Shown: in pieces, positions 41,601-50,699 of the stretch
Layout of the letters: each line of letters begins with the position of its first letter
Numbering within the stretch: position 1 is the first letter of the stretch
DNA from: Agapetus fuscipes
Lineage: Eukaryota > Arthropoda > Insecta > Trichoptera > Glossosomatidae
DNA: 64,000 nucleotides
Direction: 5' to 3'
NCBI GenBank assembly: GCA_951799405.1
Contig: OX637332.1
Coordinates: 2,485,001-2,549,000 of the forward strand
Translations under genes and position numbers: made by a program
Notes under the pieces: generated by a model
Database searches by the model: none
Seen by the model: only the letters and a program-made list of their open reading frames with translations
Told to the model about the DNA's origin: nothing

Positions 41601-44600
41601 GTCTTCCCTCTTTCTGCCTTCTTTTGTTTTCCTTTTTCCATTCAAATTCAAATCTAATGTTCCATTCCACCAAACAAACAAATTCATCTCGTTACACCCT
41701 CAAGCGCCGGAACGTGGATCTACGCTCATAGTACTAAATGCGATTTTTTTAATTTTTCTTTAGTTTTTACACAGCAATAAGATCAAATATCGCATGAAAT
41801 ACTGCTATGCCATAAAATCACTGGCACTCCAGGGGTTTTAAAGCTTCCCCTGACATCGGTGTTCAAATTTTTCAAACTTTTTTGTTGCTTACATTATAGG
41901 TACACTAATAAATCTCATATTATACATATTTTGAAAATATTCTTCCTCAAATATTTCGTCAGAACAGCTCGATCTCTCGTCCCGCGCGTGTGTACCAATG
42001 TTTATAAACAAAATCCAGGCAAGATAACTGTTTACGTTTTGTTGTTGTTTGTAAAATAAATAATTTATTTTTCTCTTTAGTGACGAGTATTTAAGTGAGT
42101 ACAAAAATTGTTTAAAACCTATTGGATATAAAATCTAGTTATAGAATGTGCATATAATATATACTTTTCAGTAATATTATGTGATTTACTTGTTTTTACA
42201 TAAAACAACAAGTAAAAACATGTGTTGAAAGTTTGTGATTTGTGTTCCTGTATAGCTAATGAATATACTTTTTCATAAATTTTGAAGTTTCATCAAGTAA
42301 TTAAGGTAGGAAATTAATTTATGTGTAAAAAAAATAACCTCAAAAAAGAATTCCGTTCTGGCGGTGCGTATGTAGCAAATAAATTCAGAGTCGAAAAGGT
42401 TAAAGTAATACTTAAAAGAATATAAAAAAAAAAACCTAACAATGTTATTCTATGTTTGCTCCTAATAGTCTAAGGGACAGTAGCATAAGAAGTTGATTAT
42501 TTTTTCCTAGTGTTGTACCTAAGTGCTCTCCCTCATCAACTCTCTCTAAGGATCTAGAGAAACAAACATTGACTTTAACATATTGTCGATTCACATGCTT
42601 GGTATTGCTCTTCCGGGCTTAGACTGTGGTCCATAGTTTCCTTCTTCTTTCTTCTTGCTTACGTGTCATTGCCACTCTGTGTAACTTCTCTGAAGCTCTG
42701 CTCCTTTCTGATGCTGGTTGAAAAGTTGGCTTCTATTTATTTTAACAAAACATGTTTGAGTATGATTAATCTATGTTTATTTTTACTTTATACAAAAATG
42801 AATCTTCACTATGTATGTGCAGAAACCCTTGAACTTGTGTTTTTCATTTATTTTTGTATAATTTTGTAGGTGGTTGTGATCATTGTCATTTGGGTGATAA
42901 TGCTCCTCGTGGTCTACATGGGATTCCTGCTCTGTCTGGATCCCCTCCTCAACAAGAGAGCCAAAGCCTCTTACCAAGAGCACACCAACGAAGAGGTATT
43001 TCTTATTGGGTTGTATTACAATTTTGGTTTTATTTCTTTTTAACCCTTACTATGAAAAAAAAAATGAAAATGGCGGTACACAATTGTATTTTGTTGCCGA
43101 CCCTGATGTATGGAAGCGAGTCATGGACGTTGAATGAAAGAGAAGTAAATAAGGTATGCACCGTAGAAATGGCCCATCTGAGAAGTATGACAGGAAAAAC
43201 ACTGAAAGATAGAGTGAGAAACGAATGGGTTCTAAATGAATGCGGAGTAAAAGAAAGCGTGAAAGTGAAAGTTCAAAGAAGTGTGATGCGATGGTTTGGA
43301 CATATTGAAAGGATGAATGAAGACCGACTGACAAAAAGAGTGTATAAAGGGAATGTAACAGGTAAGCGTGGAAGGGGAAGACCTAGGAAACAATGGATTG
43401 ATCAGATAAATGAGATTGCGAATGAATGGAATCTACAGAGTGGAAACAAGAGAAGAGCATGCATGAAAAGAGTGATGAAATTAGATGAGATGAAAGAAGT
43501 ATGCAAGGACAGAGTCAAGTGGAGGCACTTGTGTGGAGGTACTGGCCACCCCTAGAGGAAAGGCGGCAGGATACAAGACAAGACAAGACTAATCTCATTC
43601 ATCATGCTTGCATACTAAAAGGTAACACCCAGAGTATCAGGTTCTAGATATTTTAAGTTCTCTCTTGAAAAGTCACATGGAAAATCTTAGTATTTTTGTG
43701 ATACTGTAAATTCATAAATATACTATATTTAAAAAAAAAACACAGAGTAATTATGTTCATTAAAGAAAAGCACAAATCAAACTCAGTGTTGGTTTAAAAG
43801 CTTGGCACATTTAATTGTTTGAAATGTAAGAAATTGTTTTACTTTGATTTCATTTTGCGTTGTATTTTTTTTTTACTTTCTTGCTGACCAAAGGCCATAA
43901 AATAAAGTATTGTTTTGATCTTCTCTTTTATTCATCATTTAAGTAAGGTGACACAAAGATCACTTAATTAATTTGCCAACCATCTCTGACCAAGCCTATT
44001 AAGTTTCTTGTCTCAGTTTTAATCTGCTATTATTGTTGTTTGTTTTTATTTACTGGAATTTTATGTTCACCGCATGACTTGAGTTGAATTAGTACATGCT
44101 CAGTGCACACCCTTCTCCTCTGAATGAAAAAAATACAAATTTAAAATATGGACATCTCTTTAAATAGTGATAATTTGGAGAAAAGGAATGGACTGGTGCA
44201 AAATTTACTATAAAAAGTTGTTCTCATGTTAACGCCATCTATGGAGTAGAAAGTTGCCACGTATTTGTTTGGCACGGACCCTTTTAAGGTTGCTCACTGG
44301 ACTAGAAAAACACAGATCAATAGAGTCCATAACAATCAGGTGATGATCAAGTGTATTATAAAAGAGAATATGAGAATGAAAGTATAAAAAAGTATGATGA
44401 GATGATTTGGACATCTTGAAAGAATTGATGACAAATGATTAATGAAGAAAGTGTAGAAGGGAAAGGCTAGGATAGAATGGATAGACTTAAGGGGGCGCTC
44501 TCATGTTGCACCGCGCCGAAAGCTGTCAAAGTTGCGACCCGTTTCCCCCCATCCCCTTTCGCCTCAGACCGTATGGATTTAGCCCCACAAAATATGCTCG

Positions 44601-47600
44601 ACTTGCTATTGCCGTTTGAAGATTTTTTTTTACATACAACTTTTGTGGATCTCCCATCACGCAAAAAAAAAACGCAACTAAGCTACACATATAGTGTAAC
44701 TTCTTGCCTGTGTTATCCCCTAAGGGGTCACATGTGGCCATTCGGGACCTATTTATTTATACAGGTAAGGGGACCGGCCTTACACTAACAACTTTTAGTT
44801 GAAGTGGGGTTTCCCAACTCCCGAGAGTGCTGGTACTCATTTTTTGTGAAGGCTGAGTAAACCTTGCCGGTATTTTATTTTGGGGTTTGAAATAAACAAC
44901 AAAACGGGAAATCATTTCTGACACCCTCGGTGGGATTCGAACCCGAGCTTTCGGCATGGAATGCAAGCACTCTACCACCTGAGCTATCGACCGGACTATA
45001 GGACAGGGTTTCTTAAAAAAAAAGCCTCTAGAAAAGTCTCCTCTCCTTTTTTCTATCCTTACATACTGATCTCAGTTCATTTATATCCATTGCTTCTTCC
45101 CATAATTTCCACTTTGTACTTATTTTTATCCCGAAAATGTAAGCAGGTAGGTTTATGAATTTGAGATATATTGAACTTTTATAAATGGCTACTATAGTAT
45201 TTTTTTTATTTTTTTTAAATAGATTTGTGGAAAGGAATGCAATCCACCAACCTATTTTACCTGGCCAGTTGTCTTCATGCGAAAACAGAAGCTTGTGTGC
45301 ATGCAACGGCATCTGTTGAACCAGGGTCGAAGTTATCGGCGCGGGATTTGAACCAGCGTTATCCGGTTCCAAATAACCTGACTCGATCCCCGCGGCTATA
45401 ACACCGACATTATATTACATATTTCATAGTGACATTTGAATAGAGTAACTAATTAAAAGTAGATAAATACATAATAAAATATTTTGTACCTATTGATATA
45501 GATTAGATTAGATTAAAACGCAACTAAGCTACATATATAGTGTGACTTCTTGCCGCGTTATCCCCGAAGGGGTCGCATGTGGCGAGTTGAACCTATTTAT
45601 TTTTACACGTAAGGGGGCCGGCCTTACGCCAACCACTTCAGTTGACGTAGGGGTTTCTCAGCTCCCGAGGGGGCTGGTACTCATTTCTTGTGAAGGCTGA
45701 GTAAACCTTGCCGGTATTTTTATTTTGGGGTTTGAAATAAACACCGAAATAGGAAATCATTTCTGACACCCTCCTCGGTGGGATTCGAACCCGAGCTCAC
45801 GGGGTAGTATGCGAGCACTCTATCGACCGGAAAAAAATATATTTTTCTTTTTTTTTAAATGAAATCTGTGACTATACAGTCACACAGTGCCAACCAAATA
45901 AAAACCAGAAAAATCAATCTGCAAGTAACTATAAACACAAGTCATTATGTCAACAAAATGAGTCCTAAGGTAGACAGGGTTTTCTAGGAATCAGCTTAAC
46001 TTGTCAGACTAATGTATTGTTAATTTCTTTGTTGGTAATTCAAAAGACTCTACCTGAAGTCTATTATAGATGAGTCGTATAGAATCAAAGGCGGCAATCT
46101 AAAAATAAATAAATTGACATGAAGGGTCGTGGGTTCGAATCCCCACGGAGTGCAAAGGAATATAATTTATATTATTTAAAACAAACCGGTCCGTAGTCTA
46201 ATGATAACACTTCGGACTCTGAATGAAAGGTTGCAGGTTCGAATGCCAGCGGAGCACAAAAAATATAGCGTTTGGCCAAATTTTAACAATTGATTTAAAA
46301 AATGTAATTTGTCGTGTATATTCCTTAACTTATAGGTTGGTATGCGGCTGACCACCCATGCTGTAAAAATTGTTCACTTTGCCAATGTCACCCCTGTTTC
46401 AGGGAAGGACGACAAGAGTTACAGGGCTTATGTTCATTTGAAATACGGGTTTTTATATTGTAGGTACACATGCGGCATGTTTAAGCGCGAACTTGTACGT
46501 GTCTGCTTGTGAGAATGCATATAATGTGAATCCCCAATGTAACATATCCTTGCAGTTTAGATAAGATCACTTGGTAAGCATAAGTCATAGAAAAATGTCT
46601 TTCAAAAATCGAGAATCCTTTTTATGGGGGTAGGTAAAATTTGAACAAAGAACCATTGTTTAACATATTATCCTATTTCCATTGAAAGACATAATATTAC
46701 AATGACGACATTTTGCACAAAAAAATGAATTTTTTTTCATAATCCTTATAATAGAAATTATTCTGGTGATGACGGGTCCGTAGTTCAGTGGTGACATTTC
46801 GGACTCTGAATGGAATTTGTGGGTTCGAATCCCGGCGGAGCACAACAAGTATGCCATTTATATTTTCATATTTGCTCTTCGCTGGGTTGAAAAATTTATA
46901 AAACTTTACTCATGACCGGTAACAAAAGCTCCATCCCGCCTTACAGCAACTGGGTCTTGCTTGAGAATTGGCACTTTGTAGCGACGACGACCAAGCTCGT
47001 AAAAAGGTCGATAGCTCTATAATCTATAATCTAAGTTGCAAAGATATATAATCATTTAACCTTTTCGATTCTGAATTTATTTGCTACATACGCACCCTGC
47101 CAGAACAGAATACTTTTTTGAGGTTATTTTTTTAGACATAAATTGATTTCCTACCTTAATTACTTGATGAAACTTCAAAATTTATGAAAAAGTATATTCA
47201 TTAGTTATCCAGGTTATCCAGTTATGACATGGATAGATGCCAGCCGCACTGTATGCAAGTTACATCATGACATCTATGCATGTCAGCCGCAGCCAAAGGG
47301 TTAAAGCTCTCAGATGTATGCCCACAAACCAACACGTGTAGTTCGCGCTTACAAATGCTGAATGTGTACTTACAAATAAAATCCAAACCTCAAATGAACA
47401 TAAGCCCCACAACTTTTGTCAACATTCCCTGACACATTGGCAAAGTGAACCATTTTTCACAGTATGAGTGGTCAGCCTCATACCAACCTATCTAATCTAA
47501 TCTAATCTAATCTAAGTTGCAAGGATATGTTACATTGAAGATTCACATTACATGCATTCTCACAACCAGACACGTACAAGTTCGCGCTTGCACATGCCTC

Positions 47601-50600
47601 ATGTGAACCTACAACATAAAAATCAAATCTCAAATGGACATACACCCTGCAACTCTTGCCGTCCTTCCCTGAGACAGGGGTGACATTGGCAAAGTGAACC
47701 ATTTTTACAGCATGGGTGGTCAGCCGCATACCAACCTATAAGTCAAGGAACACACACACACGACAAATTACATTTTATACATCATTAAAATAAAATTTTA
47801 TTAATATTTTTATTTTTAATTTTTATTTAAATTTTATACATCAACCTATAAGTCAAGGAATCACTCAATTGGTAAAATGCTTGCATTCCATGCCGAGAGA
47901 AAGGGTTCGATCGCAAGGTTTACTCAGCCTTCACAAGAAATGAGCACCAGCCGGAGGTTGGAAAACCCCTACTTCAACTGAAACTGGTTGGTGTGAGGCC
48001 GGCCTCCTTACCTGTACAAATAAATAGGTCCCGAATCGCCACATGCGACCCTTTCGGGGTTAACGCAGGCAAGAAGTTACACCATATGTGCAGCTTAGTT
48101 GTGTTTATTCTAAGGTGATGCGAAACACTCCTCAAGAGCCGAACTTTACCGTCGCTATGGAATGCACCCATTCTCGAGAAAGCCCCTATTACTGTGGAGC
48201 TGTAGGCTTAAAAAAAATAGGCTGATTTATTTGGTGAGCGCTGTTTTTGTGTGAATCACACCTCAAGAGCCCTCTGCGAGCTTGGTCGTCGCTATAGAAA
48301 TCGCCAATTCTTAAGCAAGACCCAGTTGTTGTAAGGTTGGATGGACCTTTTGATGACCGGTCTTTGGTAAAGGTTTATGAATTTTTTCAACCCAGCGAAA
48401 GCAAATTTGAAAATATAAATGGTATATTTTTTGTGCTTCGCCGGGATTTGAGCCCACAACCTTCGAGTTACGAGTCCGAAGCGTTACCATTTGAACTACG
48501 GACCGGTCAATTTTACCAATAAATAAAATTCAATTTCTCGCCAGGAGCAAAAAAAACACGTTTTTTCGCATATCAACTTTTCATTCAGTTTTAATATTTT
48601 TTATTAAATAAATTAATAAACGTACTAATCAAGGAACCCATACTGTAAATTTATTACACCTATGTGTAACAAATAAATTCCTTGACTTATAGGTCAACGA
48701 CGTTACCATGTTGAAAGCACCGGTTCCCATAGATCACCGAAGTTAAGCAACATTGGGCGCGGATAGTACTTGGATGGGTTACCGCTCAGGTACACCGCGT
48801 GTCGTTGGCATCTTGCCCCGGTCCCTAGTCCAGTGGCAACCATCCGGACTCGTTAATGGAAGGTTGTGGATTCGAATCCCGGCGGAGCACAAAAAATATA
48901 CCAGTGTGCTTTCGAATGTGCTCTTCGCTGAGTCGAAAAATTCATAAACCTTTACCAAAGACCGGTCGCTGAAAGGTCCATCCAACCTTACAACTGGGTC
49001 TTGCTTGAGAATTGGCGCTTTCTACAGCGACGACCAAGCTCGCAGAGGGCTCTTCAGGTGTGATACACACAAAAACAGCGCTCACCAAATAAATCATCCT
49101 AATATTATTATTATTTGGTATGAGGCTGACCACCCATACTGTAAAAAATGGTTTACTTTTTCAATATGTCACCCCTGTTTCAGGGAAGGTCGGCAAGAAT
49201 TGCAGGGCTTATAATCATTTGAGATTGGGTTTTTTATACTGTAGGTCCATATGCGGCATGTGTGAGCGTAAAATTATGCGTGTCTGCTTGTGGGAATGCA
49301 TTTAATATGAATCTGAAATGATACATATATTTGCAACTTAGATTTAGATGTGCGTTTTGAACCTATTTGACCACATACAATTGCTTTGTGTTTACAAACA
49401 ATACTAATAAAAGAAAGAAAACTTTCCGACTTCAAAGTTTTAATGTGTTATTTTCAATATTTATTCGTATTTTTTTACGCTCGTATCGCAGCAGACGAGG
49501 AGATAGTTTTTGTAATACACGTTGTCTTTAACCCATATGCTCTGCGTGTGTGAGGGAGAAGTACCGTGCGGTAGAGAGGTTGGACAAGCAAGCGGCACAG
49601 ATCCCACGTCCGAGCCCCTTGAAGAACAAAGGGAGACTGATTAATTTTGAACAGAATTTTAAAGGTTTGCGAAATAAGGAAAAAATCCATGAAAAAAAAT
49701 ATTTTGACTATTTGTTTTGTTGTTATAGGTTTAAAAAAGACTTTATCTACATGGGATTTTTTTCATTTTTTTTTTTAAACATTGAATGTCGGAAAAAAAC
49801 GTGTACGAAAAATACAAAAAAAAAGAAATTTTGCAATATTCAAAAGGTAAAATAATGAAAACAATATCAAATTTCAAAAAAGTAATCTGATCATGCCTTC
49901 AACAAACTCTTTTAAAATTATTCTATCATAGAAAAAATTAAGATTTTTTTTTTGTTTTTGGAGGATATGCTTTTTAGCAAAGCTCTTTCCGCAACTAGCA
50001 AAAACAAGTCCAGATTAAGCTTTGATTTATATACGTAAATAATTTATTTGACTTTTGAAAAAAATATGATATATAGTTTAAATGTTGATTAATCTTACGT
50101 AATTTTTTGAAATATTAATTTATGTCTTAATGATACTCTAAAAAAATAAATGAAAACATACTTTAAAAAAAAAATCTTGAATATGCGTGGAGCGCACCCT
50201 TAAGAGTTGAGATTGGGAAAGAATGGAACCTGCATAGTGAGAATAAGAGAAGAGTATGTATGAGGAAAGTGATGAATATTGAAGAAATGTGCAAGGACAG
50301 AAAAAAAGTGGACATGCATCTGCGGAGGTACCAGCCACCCCTAATGGAACGGCAGCAGAATACAGTACTGTCCACTCGGAAGATTGAACCCTGGGAGTTG
50401 ACCTTTAAGGTCCAAGTCTCACAACCATACAATAAACATACCCCATTTGATAAACCTGTTTTGTAACTACAATCGCCCTAATAGCGCTTGTCTAAAAACT
50501 GGGTCAGCCGACTTGTTTTAATAAGGCCAAGTTTGTGGATTTCCAGGACGAAGGATCCATCAGTCCCGGGGGGGGAGCTCATCAGATGGGCGTGAGGACC

Positions 50601-50699
50601 AACGTCCTCAACCGCGTCGGCCACCAGCAGGACAAGTGGAAGAGGCAGGTGAGGGAGCAGCGGCGCAACATTTACGACAGGCACACCATGCTCAACTAG
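32636..50699 (+). CDS. TMEM9: TMEM9-family transmembrane protein (five exons)
   Basis: Spliced from 32,636-32,695, 38,011-38,138, 40,928-41,042, 42,870-42,995 and 50,547-50,699: 193 residues, close to vertebrate TMEM9 (about 183-198). Signal peptide residues 1-19 (ILLVAWIVILGLSYA); lumenal domain with CKCVCP, a CNCEG motif and CPRCECHYENRNTT, plus two N-glycosylation sequons (NST, NTT); one membrane helix (VVVIIVIWVIMLLVVYMGFL); cytosolic tail ending with the family signature DKWKRQVREQRRNIYDRH and MLN. All junctions are GT-AG and keep frame. The human protein is a late-endosomal/lysosomal glycoprotein linked to v-ATPase assembly; a role with CLC exchangers has also been reported. That this insect-type protein does the same is inference. 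No frame damage seen, so the gene is probably active. Confidence 0.93.
33045..33290 (+). repeat. repeat D, full length (intron 1)
   Basis: Begins TTCCTTGACTTATAGG at about 33,042; AAGCTCTCAG-type subfamily (GAGAGCTTTAAATGAATA). Confidence 0.88.
33350..33575 (+). repeat. repeat D, diverged (intron 1)
   Basis: AAGCTGATCACTCATGCTG to GCAACTTAGATTATAG; about 60 bp after the previous copy in the same direction. Confidence 0.75.
33779..34561. mobile_element. MITE with ~60-bp inverted ends, split by repeat D
   Basis: CAGGGGGCGTGTTCCCATTC ... CACACGGAAGT at the left is mirrored by ACTTCCGTGTGCATG ... GGGAACACGCCCCCAGGGG at the right. A repeat D lies inside at 33,940-34,190. No transposase frame. 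Confidence 0.82.
33940..34190 (-). repeat. repeat D, full length (intron 1)
   Basis: Reverse, AAGCTCTCAG subfamily, inside the MITE. Confidence 0.85.
34795..35048 (-). repeat. repeat D, full length (intron 1)
   Basis: Reverse; tail CTAATCTAATCTAATC, four to five GATTA units. Nearly identical to 21,111 and 47,500, so from a young subfamily. Confidence 0.9.
35049..35425. other. no recognisable feature (intron 1)
   Basis: Contains GCAACCCAGCCGGATGACGT, a motif with relatives at 11,553 and 59,041, meaning unknown. Confidence 0.3.
35428..35790 (+). mobile_element. LINE ORF2 C-terminal remnant (intron 1)
   Basis: Frame 35,430-35,663: MLRIPWTDRATNVEVLNRAG, ISYLGQMLRGTKYHLLQLIM, GKIEG. Same family as 22.7-23.3 kb; 3' part broken. 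Confidence 0.7.
36208..36290 (-). repeat. SINE-A type 2 tail alone (intron 1)
   Basis: AAGAAATCGTGTGCGGGAGA ... AGTGCCGCAGAGGT, reverse. Confidence 0.5.
36295..36700. other. no recognisable feature (intron 1)
   Basis: Nothing recognised. Confidence 0.3.
36735..37312 (+). mobile_element. Jockey-like LINE ORF2 end with poly-A (intron 1)
   Basis: VIRSKLEYAVEVWTPYQRKY, MIEKIQKKFLRYL, HHEELLRETGFRSLKTRR: the classic RT C-terminal extension. Broken by stops near 36,913 and 37,020. Ends at about 37,290 in AATAAAAAAAAAAT, so the 3' terminus is preserved. Confidence 0.82.
37313..38010. other. no gene (intron 1 end); one M-element motif
   Basis: 37,752-37,772 ACCGGTATGTCGTGGAACCT is nearly identical to 21,896-21,915, where it ends the M element array. 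37,540-37,620 has a faint LINE-like MDMNELKEV stretch. Confidence 0.4.
38011..38138 (+). CDS. TMEM9: TMEM9 exon 2
   Basis: Acceptor CTCATTCCAG|GG; encodes GQSYDDKRCKCVCPSPSAVI and the NST sequon; donor TG|GTAAGA, two bases carried to exon 3. Confidence 0.92.
38180..38640 (+). mobile_element. CR1/L2-like LINE ORF2 C-terminus (intron 2)
   Basis: Frame ending at 38,622: FKVCTMFHKALFGKTPKYLA, GERTFAVAGPLAWNHLPHHV, FPNALKTSKFLASF, the standard end of CR1-type ORF2. Starts about 40 bp after the exon 2 donor and is 5' truncated. Confidence 0.82.
38672..38925 (-). repeat. repeat D, full length (intron 2)
   Basis: Reverse, inserted in a CATCATCAT run, which appears on both sides (38,650-38,671; 38,926-38,935). 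Confidence 0.9.
39177..40258. mobile_element. non-autonomous hAT element with 8-bp target duplication (intron 2)
   Basis: Termini TAGGGACTGGAAAAT / ATTTTCCAGTCCCTA and target duplication CCTATAGG (39,169-39,176; 40,259-40,266). Interior has runs of TTCGCG / AACGCGAATTT and a nested SINE-A at 39,401-39,705. Confidence 0.85.
39401..39705 (+). repeat. SINE with SINE-C start and SINE-A body (intron 2)
   Basis: First 25 bp GTCGGTGTTATAGCCGAGG are the SINE-C head. The sequence then switches to AACACTTCGGCCTCG, SINE-A B box GGGTTCGAATCCC, body and type 1 tail. A head-swap chimera. Confidence 0.82.
40290..40545 (-). repeat. repeat D, full length (intron 2)
   Basis: Reverse; ATCTAAATCTAAGCTGC tail subfamily. 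Confidence 0.88.
40560..40822 (+). mobile_element. LINE ORF2 C-terminal remnant (intron 2)
   Basis: Peptide blocks RLTKKVYAARIDGCRGRGRP and, in a shifted frame, ANEWDIQSHNKRRACMKKVM, MKEVCKDRKKWRL; at least one frameshift between them. Confidence 0.75.
40928..41042 (+). CDS. TMEM9: TMEM9 exon 3
   Basis: Acceptor TTTTTTTGCAG|C completes a Cys codon; encodes NCEGVILPKVG and CPRCECHYENRNTTIIK; donor AAG|GTAACA, phase 0. Confidence 0.92.
41139..41184. repeat. interstitial (CCTAAA)n array (intron 3)
   Basis: Seven CCTAAA-like units, one as CCTATA. The reverse unit TTTAGG differs from the insect telomere unit TTAGG by one T. Confidence 0.85.
41196..42399. mobile_element. piggyBac-type element (intron 3)
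   Basis: Flanked by TTAA on both sides (41,192-41,195; 42,400-42,403). Left end CCCTTTGGCTGCGGCTGGC, right end AGAGTCGAAAAGG; both ends are shared with the shorter copy at 47,060-47,300. The interior 41,284-42,240 is not in the short copy and may hold another insertion: CCCCTTGTGAGGG after TTAA at 41,280 and CCAGGGGTTTTAA near 41,830 look like a nested TTAA-type element. No transposase frame. Confidence 0.82.
42404..42584. other. no recognisable feature (intron 3)
   Basis: Nothing recognised. Confidence 0.3.
42585..42665 (-). mobile_element. P-like fragment (intron 3)
   Basis: CTTCCGGGCTTAGACTGTGG parallels TTTCCGGGCTTGTAGACCAT at 30,230. Confidence 0.35.
42870..42995 (+). CDS. TMEM9: TMEM9 exon 4 (membrane helix)
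   Basis: Acceptor ATTTTGTAG|G, donor GAG|GTATTT; 42 codons in phase 0 covering the whole transmembrane helix and the juxtamembrane CLDPLLNKRAKASYQEH. Confidence 0.92.
43050..43605 (+). mobile_element. LINE ORF2 C-terminus, best preserved copy (intron 4)
   Basis: From 43,050 the frame is open for 168 codons: LLPTLMYGSESWTLNEREVN, MRWFGHIERMNEDRLTKRVY, GRGRPRKQWIDQI, LDEMKEVCKDRVKWRHLC, ending TGHP*. The 3' UTR CACCCCTAGAGGAAAGGCGG is followed by an (ACAAG)n tail. Begins only 55 bp after exon 4 and is 5' truncated. A possible frame runs through from exon 4 but is separated by a normal donor. Confidence 0.85.
43606..44337. other. no recognisable feature (intron 4)
   Basis: AT-rich; nothing recognised. 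Confidence 0.3.
44338..44490 (+). mobile_element. decayed LINE fragment (intron 4)
   Basis: ATGATGAGATGATTTGGACA and AAGGCTAGGATAGAATGGAT correspond to the MRWFGH and GRPRxxWID regions of the 43-kb copy. Confidence 0.55.
44664..44997 (-). repeat. SINE-B, long form, full length (intron 4)
   Basis: GGTCGATAGCTCAGGTGG head, B box GGGTTCGAATCCC, ends TAGCTTAGTTGCGTTTTTT. Confidence 0.88.
45008..45130 (-). mobile_element. LINE C-terminal fragment (intron 4)
   Basis: Minus peptide MDINELRSVCKDRKKERRLF matches the KEVCKDRKKWR end. Confidence 0.55.
45195..45412 (-). repeat. SINE-C, full length, variant (intron 4)
   Basis: GTCGGTGTTATAGCCGCGGG head, GGTTCAAATCCC B box, CATGCAACGG and CATGAAGACAACTGGCCAG variant middle, as at 11.3 kb. 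Confidence 0.8.
45515..45832 (-). repeat. SINE-B, long form (intron 4)
   Basis: Very close to the 7.0-kb copy including CCTCCTCGGTGGGATTCG; about 16 bp of the anticodon region missing. Confidence 0.87.
45833..46099. other. no recognisable feature (intron 4)
   Basis: Nothing recognised. Confidence 0.3.
46100..46268 (+). repeat. two SINE-A-like heads in tandem (intron 4)
   Basis: GGGTCGTGGGTTCGAATCCC at 46,124 and a second, complete head ACCGGTCCGTAGTCTAATG to GGTTCGAATGCC at 46,186-46,262. Both stop shortly after GGAGnnC; bodies missing. Confidence 0.65.
46320..46566 (+). repeat. repeat D, full length (intron 4)
   Basis: TTCCTTAACTTATAGG to TTGCAGTTTAGATAAGA. Confidence 0.87.
46772..47022 (+). 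repeat. composite SINE-A + SINE-B, cut after 12 bp of B (intron 4)
   Basis: Full SINE-A, junction AAGCTCGTAAAAAGGTCGAT, AGCTC, then repeat D begins. Third copy of the same A-B junction. Confidence 0.82.
47023..47497 (-). repeat. repeat D split by a piggyBac MITE (intron 4)
   Basis: Tail and first bases 47,023-47,059, insertion, then 47,301-47,497; AAGCTCTCAG subfamily. Its 5' end is replaced by the tail of the next D copy. Confidence 0.85.
47060..47300. mobile_element. piggyBac-type MITE inside repeat D (intron 4)
   Basis: 241 bp with TTAA on both sides (47,056-47,059; 47,301-47,304). Ends CCTTTTCGATTCTG and CAGCCGCAGCCAAAGGG match the 1.2-kb element of intron 3 in reverse. Confidence 0.88.
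47498..47750 (-). repeat. repeat D, full length, young subfamily (intron 4)
   Basis: Reverse, with a CTAATCTAATCTAATCTAAG tail joined directly onto the preceding D copy. Confidence 0.9.
47751..47861. repeat. AT-rich spacer with repeat D 5' end
   Basis: Ends CAACCTATAAGTCAAGGAA (47,840-47,858), the isolated start of a D copy in reverse. Confidence 0.5.
47862..48116 (+). repeat. SINE-B, short form (intron 4)
   Basis: CACTCAATTGGTAAAATGC head, GGGTTCGATCGCAAGGTTTA, i.e. no internal block, ends GCAGCTTAGTTGTGTTT. Confidence 0.82.
48120..48210 (-). repeat. SINE-A tail fragment (intron 4)
   Basis: ACTCCTCAAGAGCC, CGTCGCTATGG and CATTCTCGAGAAAG, diverged reverse match to the type 1 region. Confidence 0.5.
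48216..48508 (-). repeat. SINE-A, full length, type 1 tail (intron 4)
   Basis: GACCGGTCCGTAGTTCAAAT head, B box GGGCTCAAATCCC, tail AGCGCTCACCAAATAAATC. Confidence 0.88.
48693..49112 (+). repeat. composite SINE: 5S rRNA-like head fused to SINE-A (intron 4)
   Basis: 48,693-48,815 is a near-complete 5S-like sequence (GTCAACGACGTTACCATG to CACCGCGTGTCGTTGGC) with recognisable pol III A and C box regions. SINE-A follows at CCCCGGTCCCTAGTCCAGTG with type 1 tail and (TTA)n end. The first 18 bp of a repeat D (TTCCTTGACTTATAGG) lie immediately before it. Confidence 0.9.
49114..49352 (+). repeat. repeat D, near full length (intron 4)
   Basis: GGTATGAGGCTGACCACCC to TTGCAACTTAGATTTAGA; joined to the (TTA)n tail of the composite SINE. 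Confidence 0.87.
49353..50199. other. no recognisable gene (intron 4)
   Basis: AT-rich; a frame at 49,550-49,855 has no domain. Confidence 0.3.
50200..50345 (+). mobile_element. LINE C-terminal fragment (intron 4)
   Basis: RRVCMRKVMN, EEMCKDRKKVDMHL and the 3' UTR CACCCCTAATGGAACGGCAG, same family as 43 kb. Confidence 0.65.
50547..50699 (+). CDS. TMEM9: TMEM9 exon 5 (C-terminal tail)
   Basis: Acceptor GTGGATTTCCAG|GA; 50 codons and TAG. G+C is much higher than the surroundings. Includes a G8 run (50,569-50,576) encoding PGGG, and the conserved WKRQVREQRRNIYDRH end. Confidence 0.92.
   Translation, partial: DEGSISPGGGAHQMGVRTNVLNRVGHQQDKWKRQVREQRRNIYDRHTMLN

Noticed and set aside
42854..43555. 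Single 233-codon gene joining TMEM9 exon 4 to LINE sequence
   Set aside because: A frame-shifted read through exon 4 and its donor into a LINE C-terminus; the true exon frame gives the TMEM9 membrane helix and a proper GT donor at 42,996.
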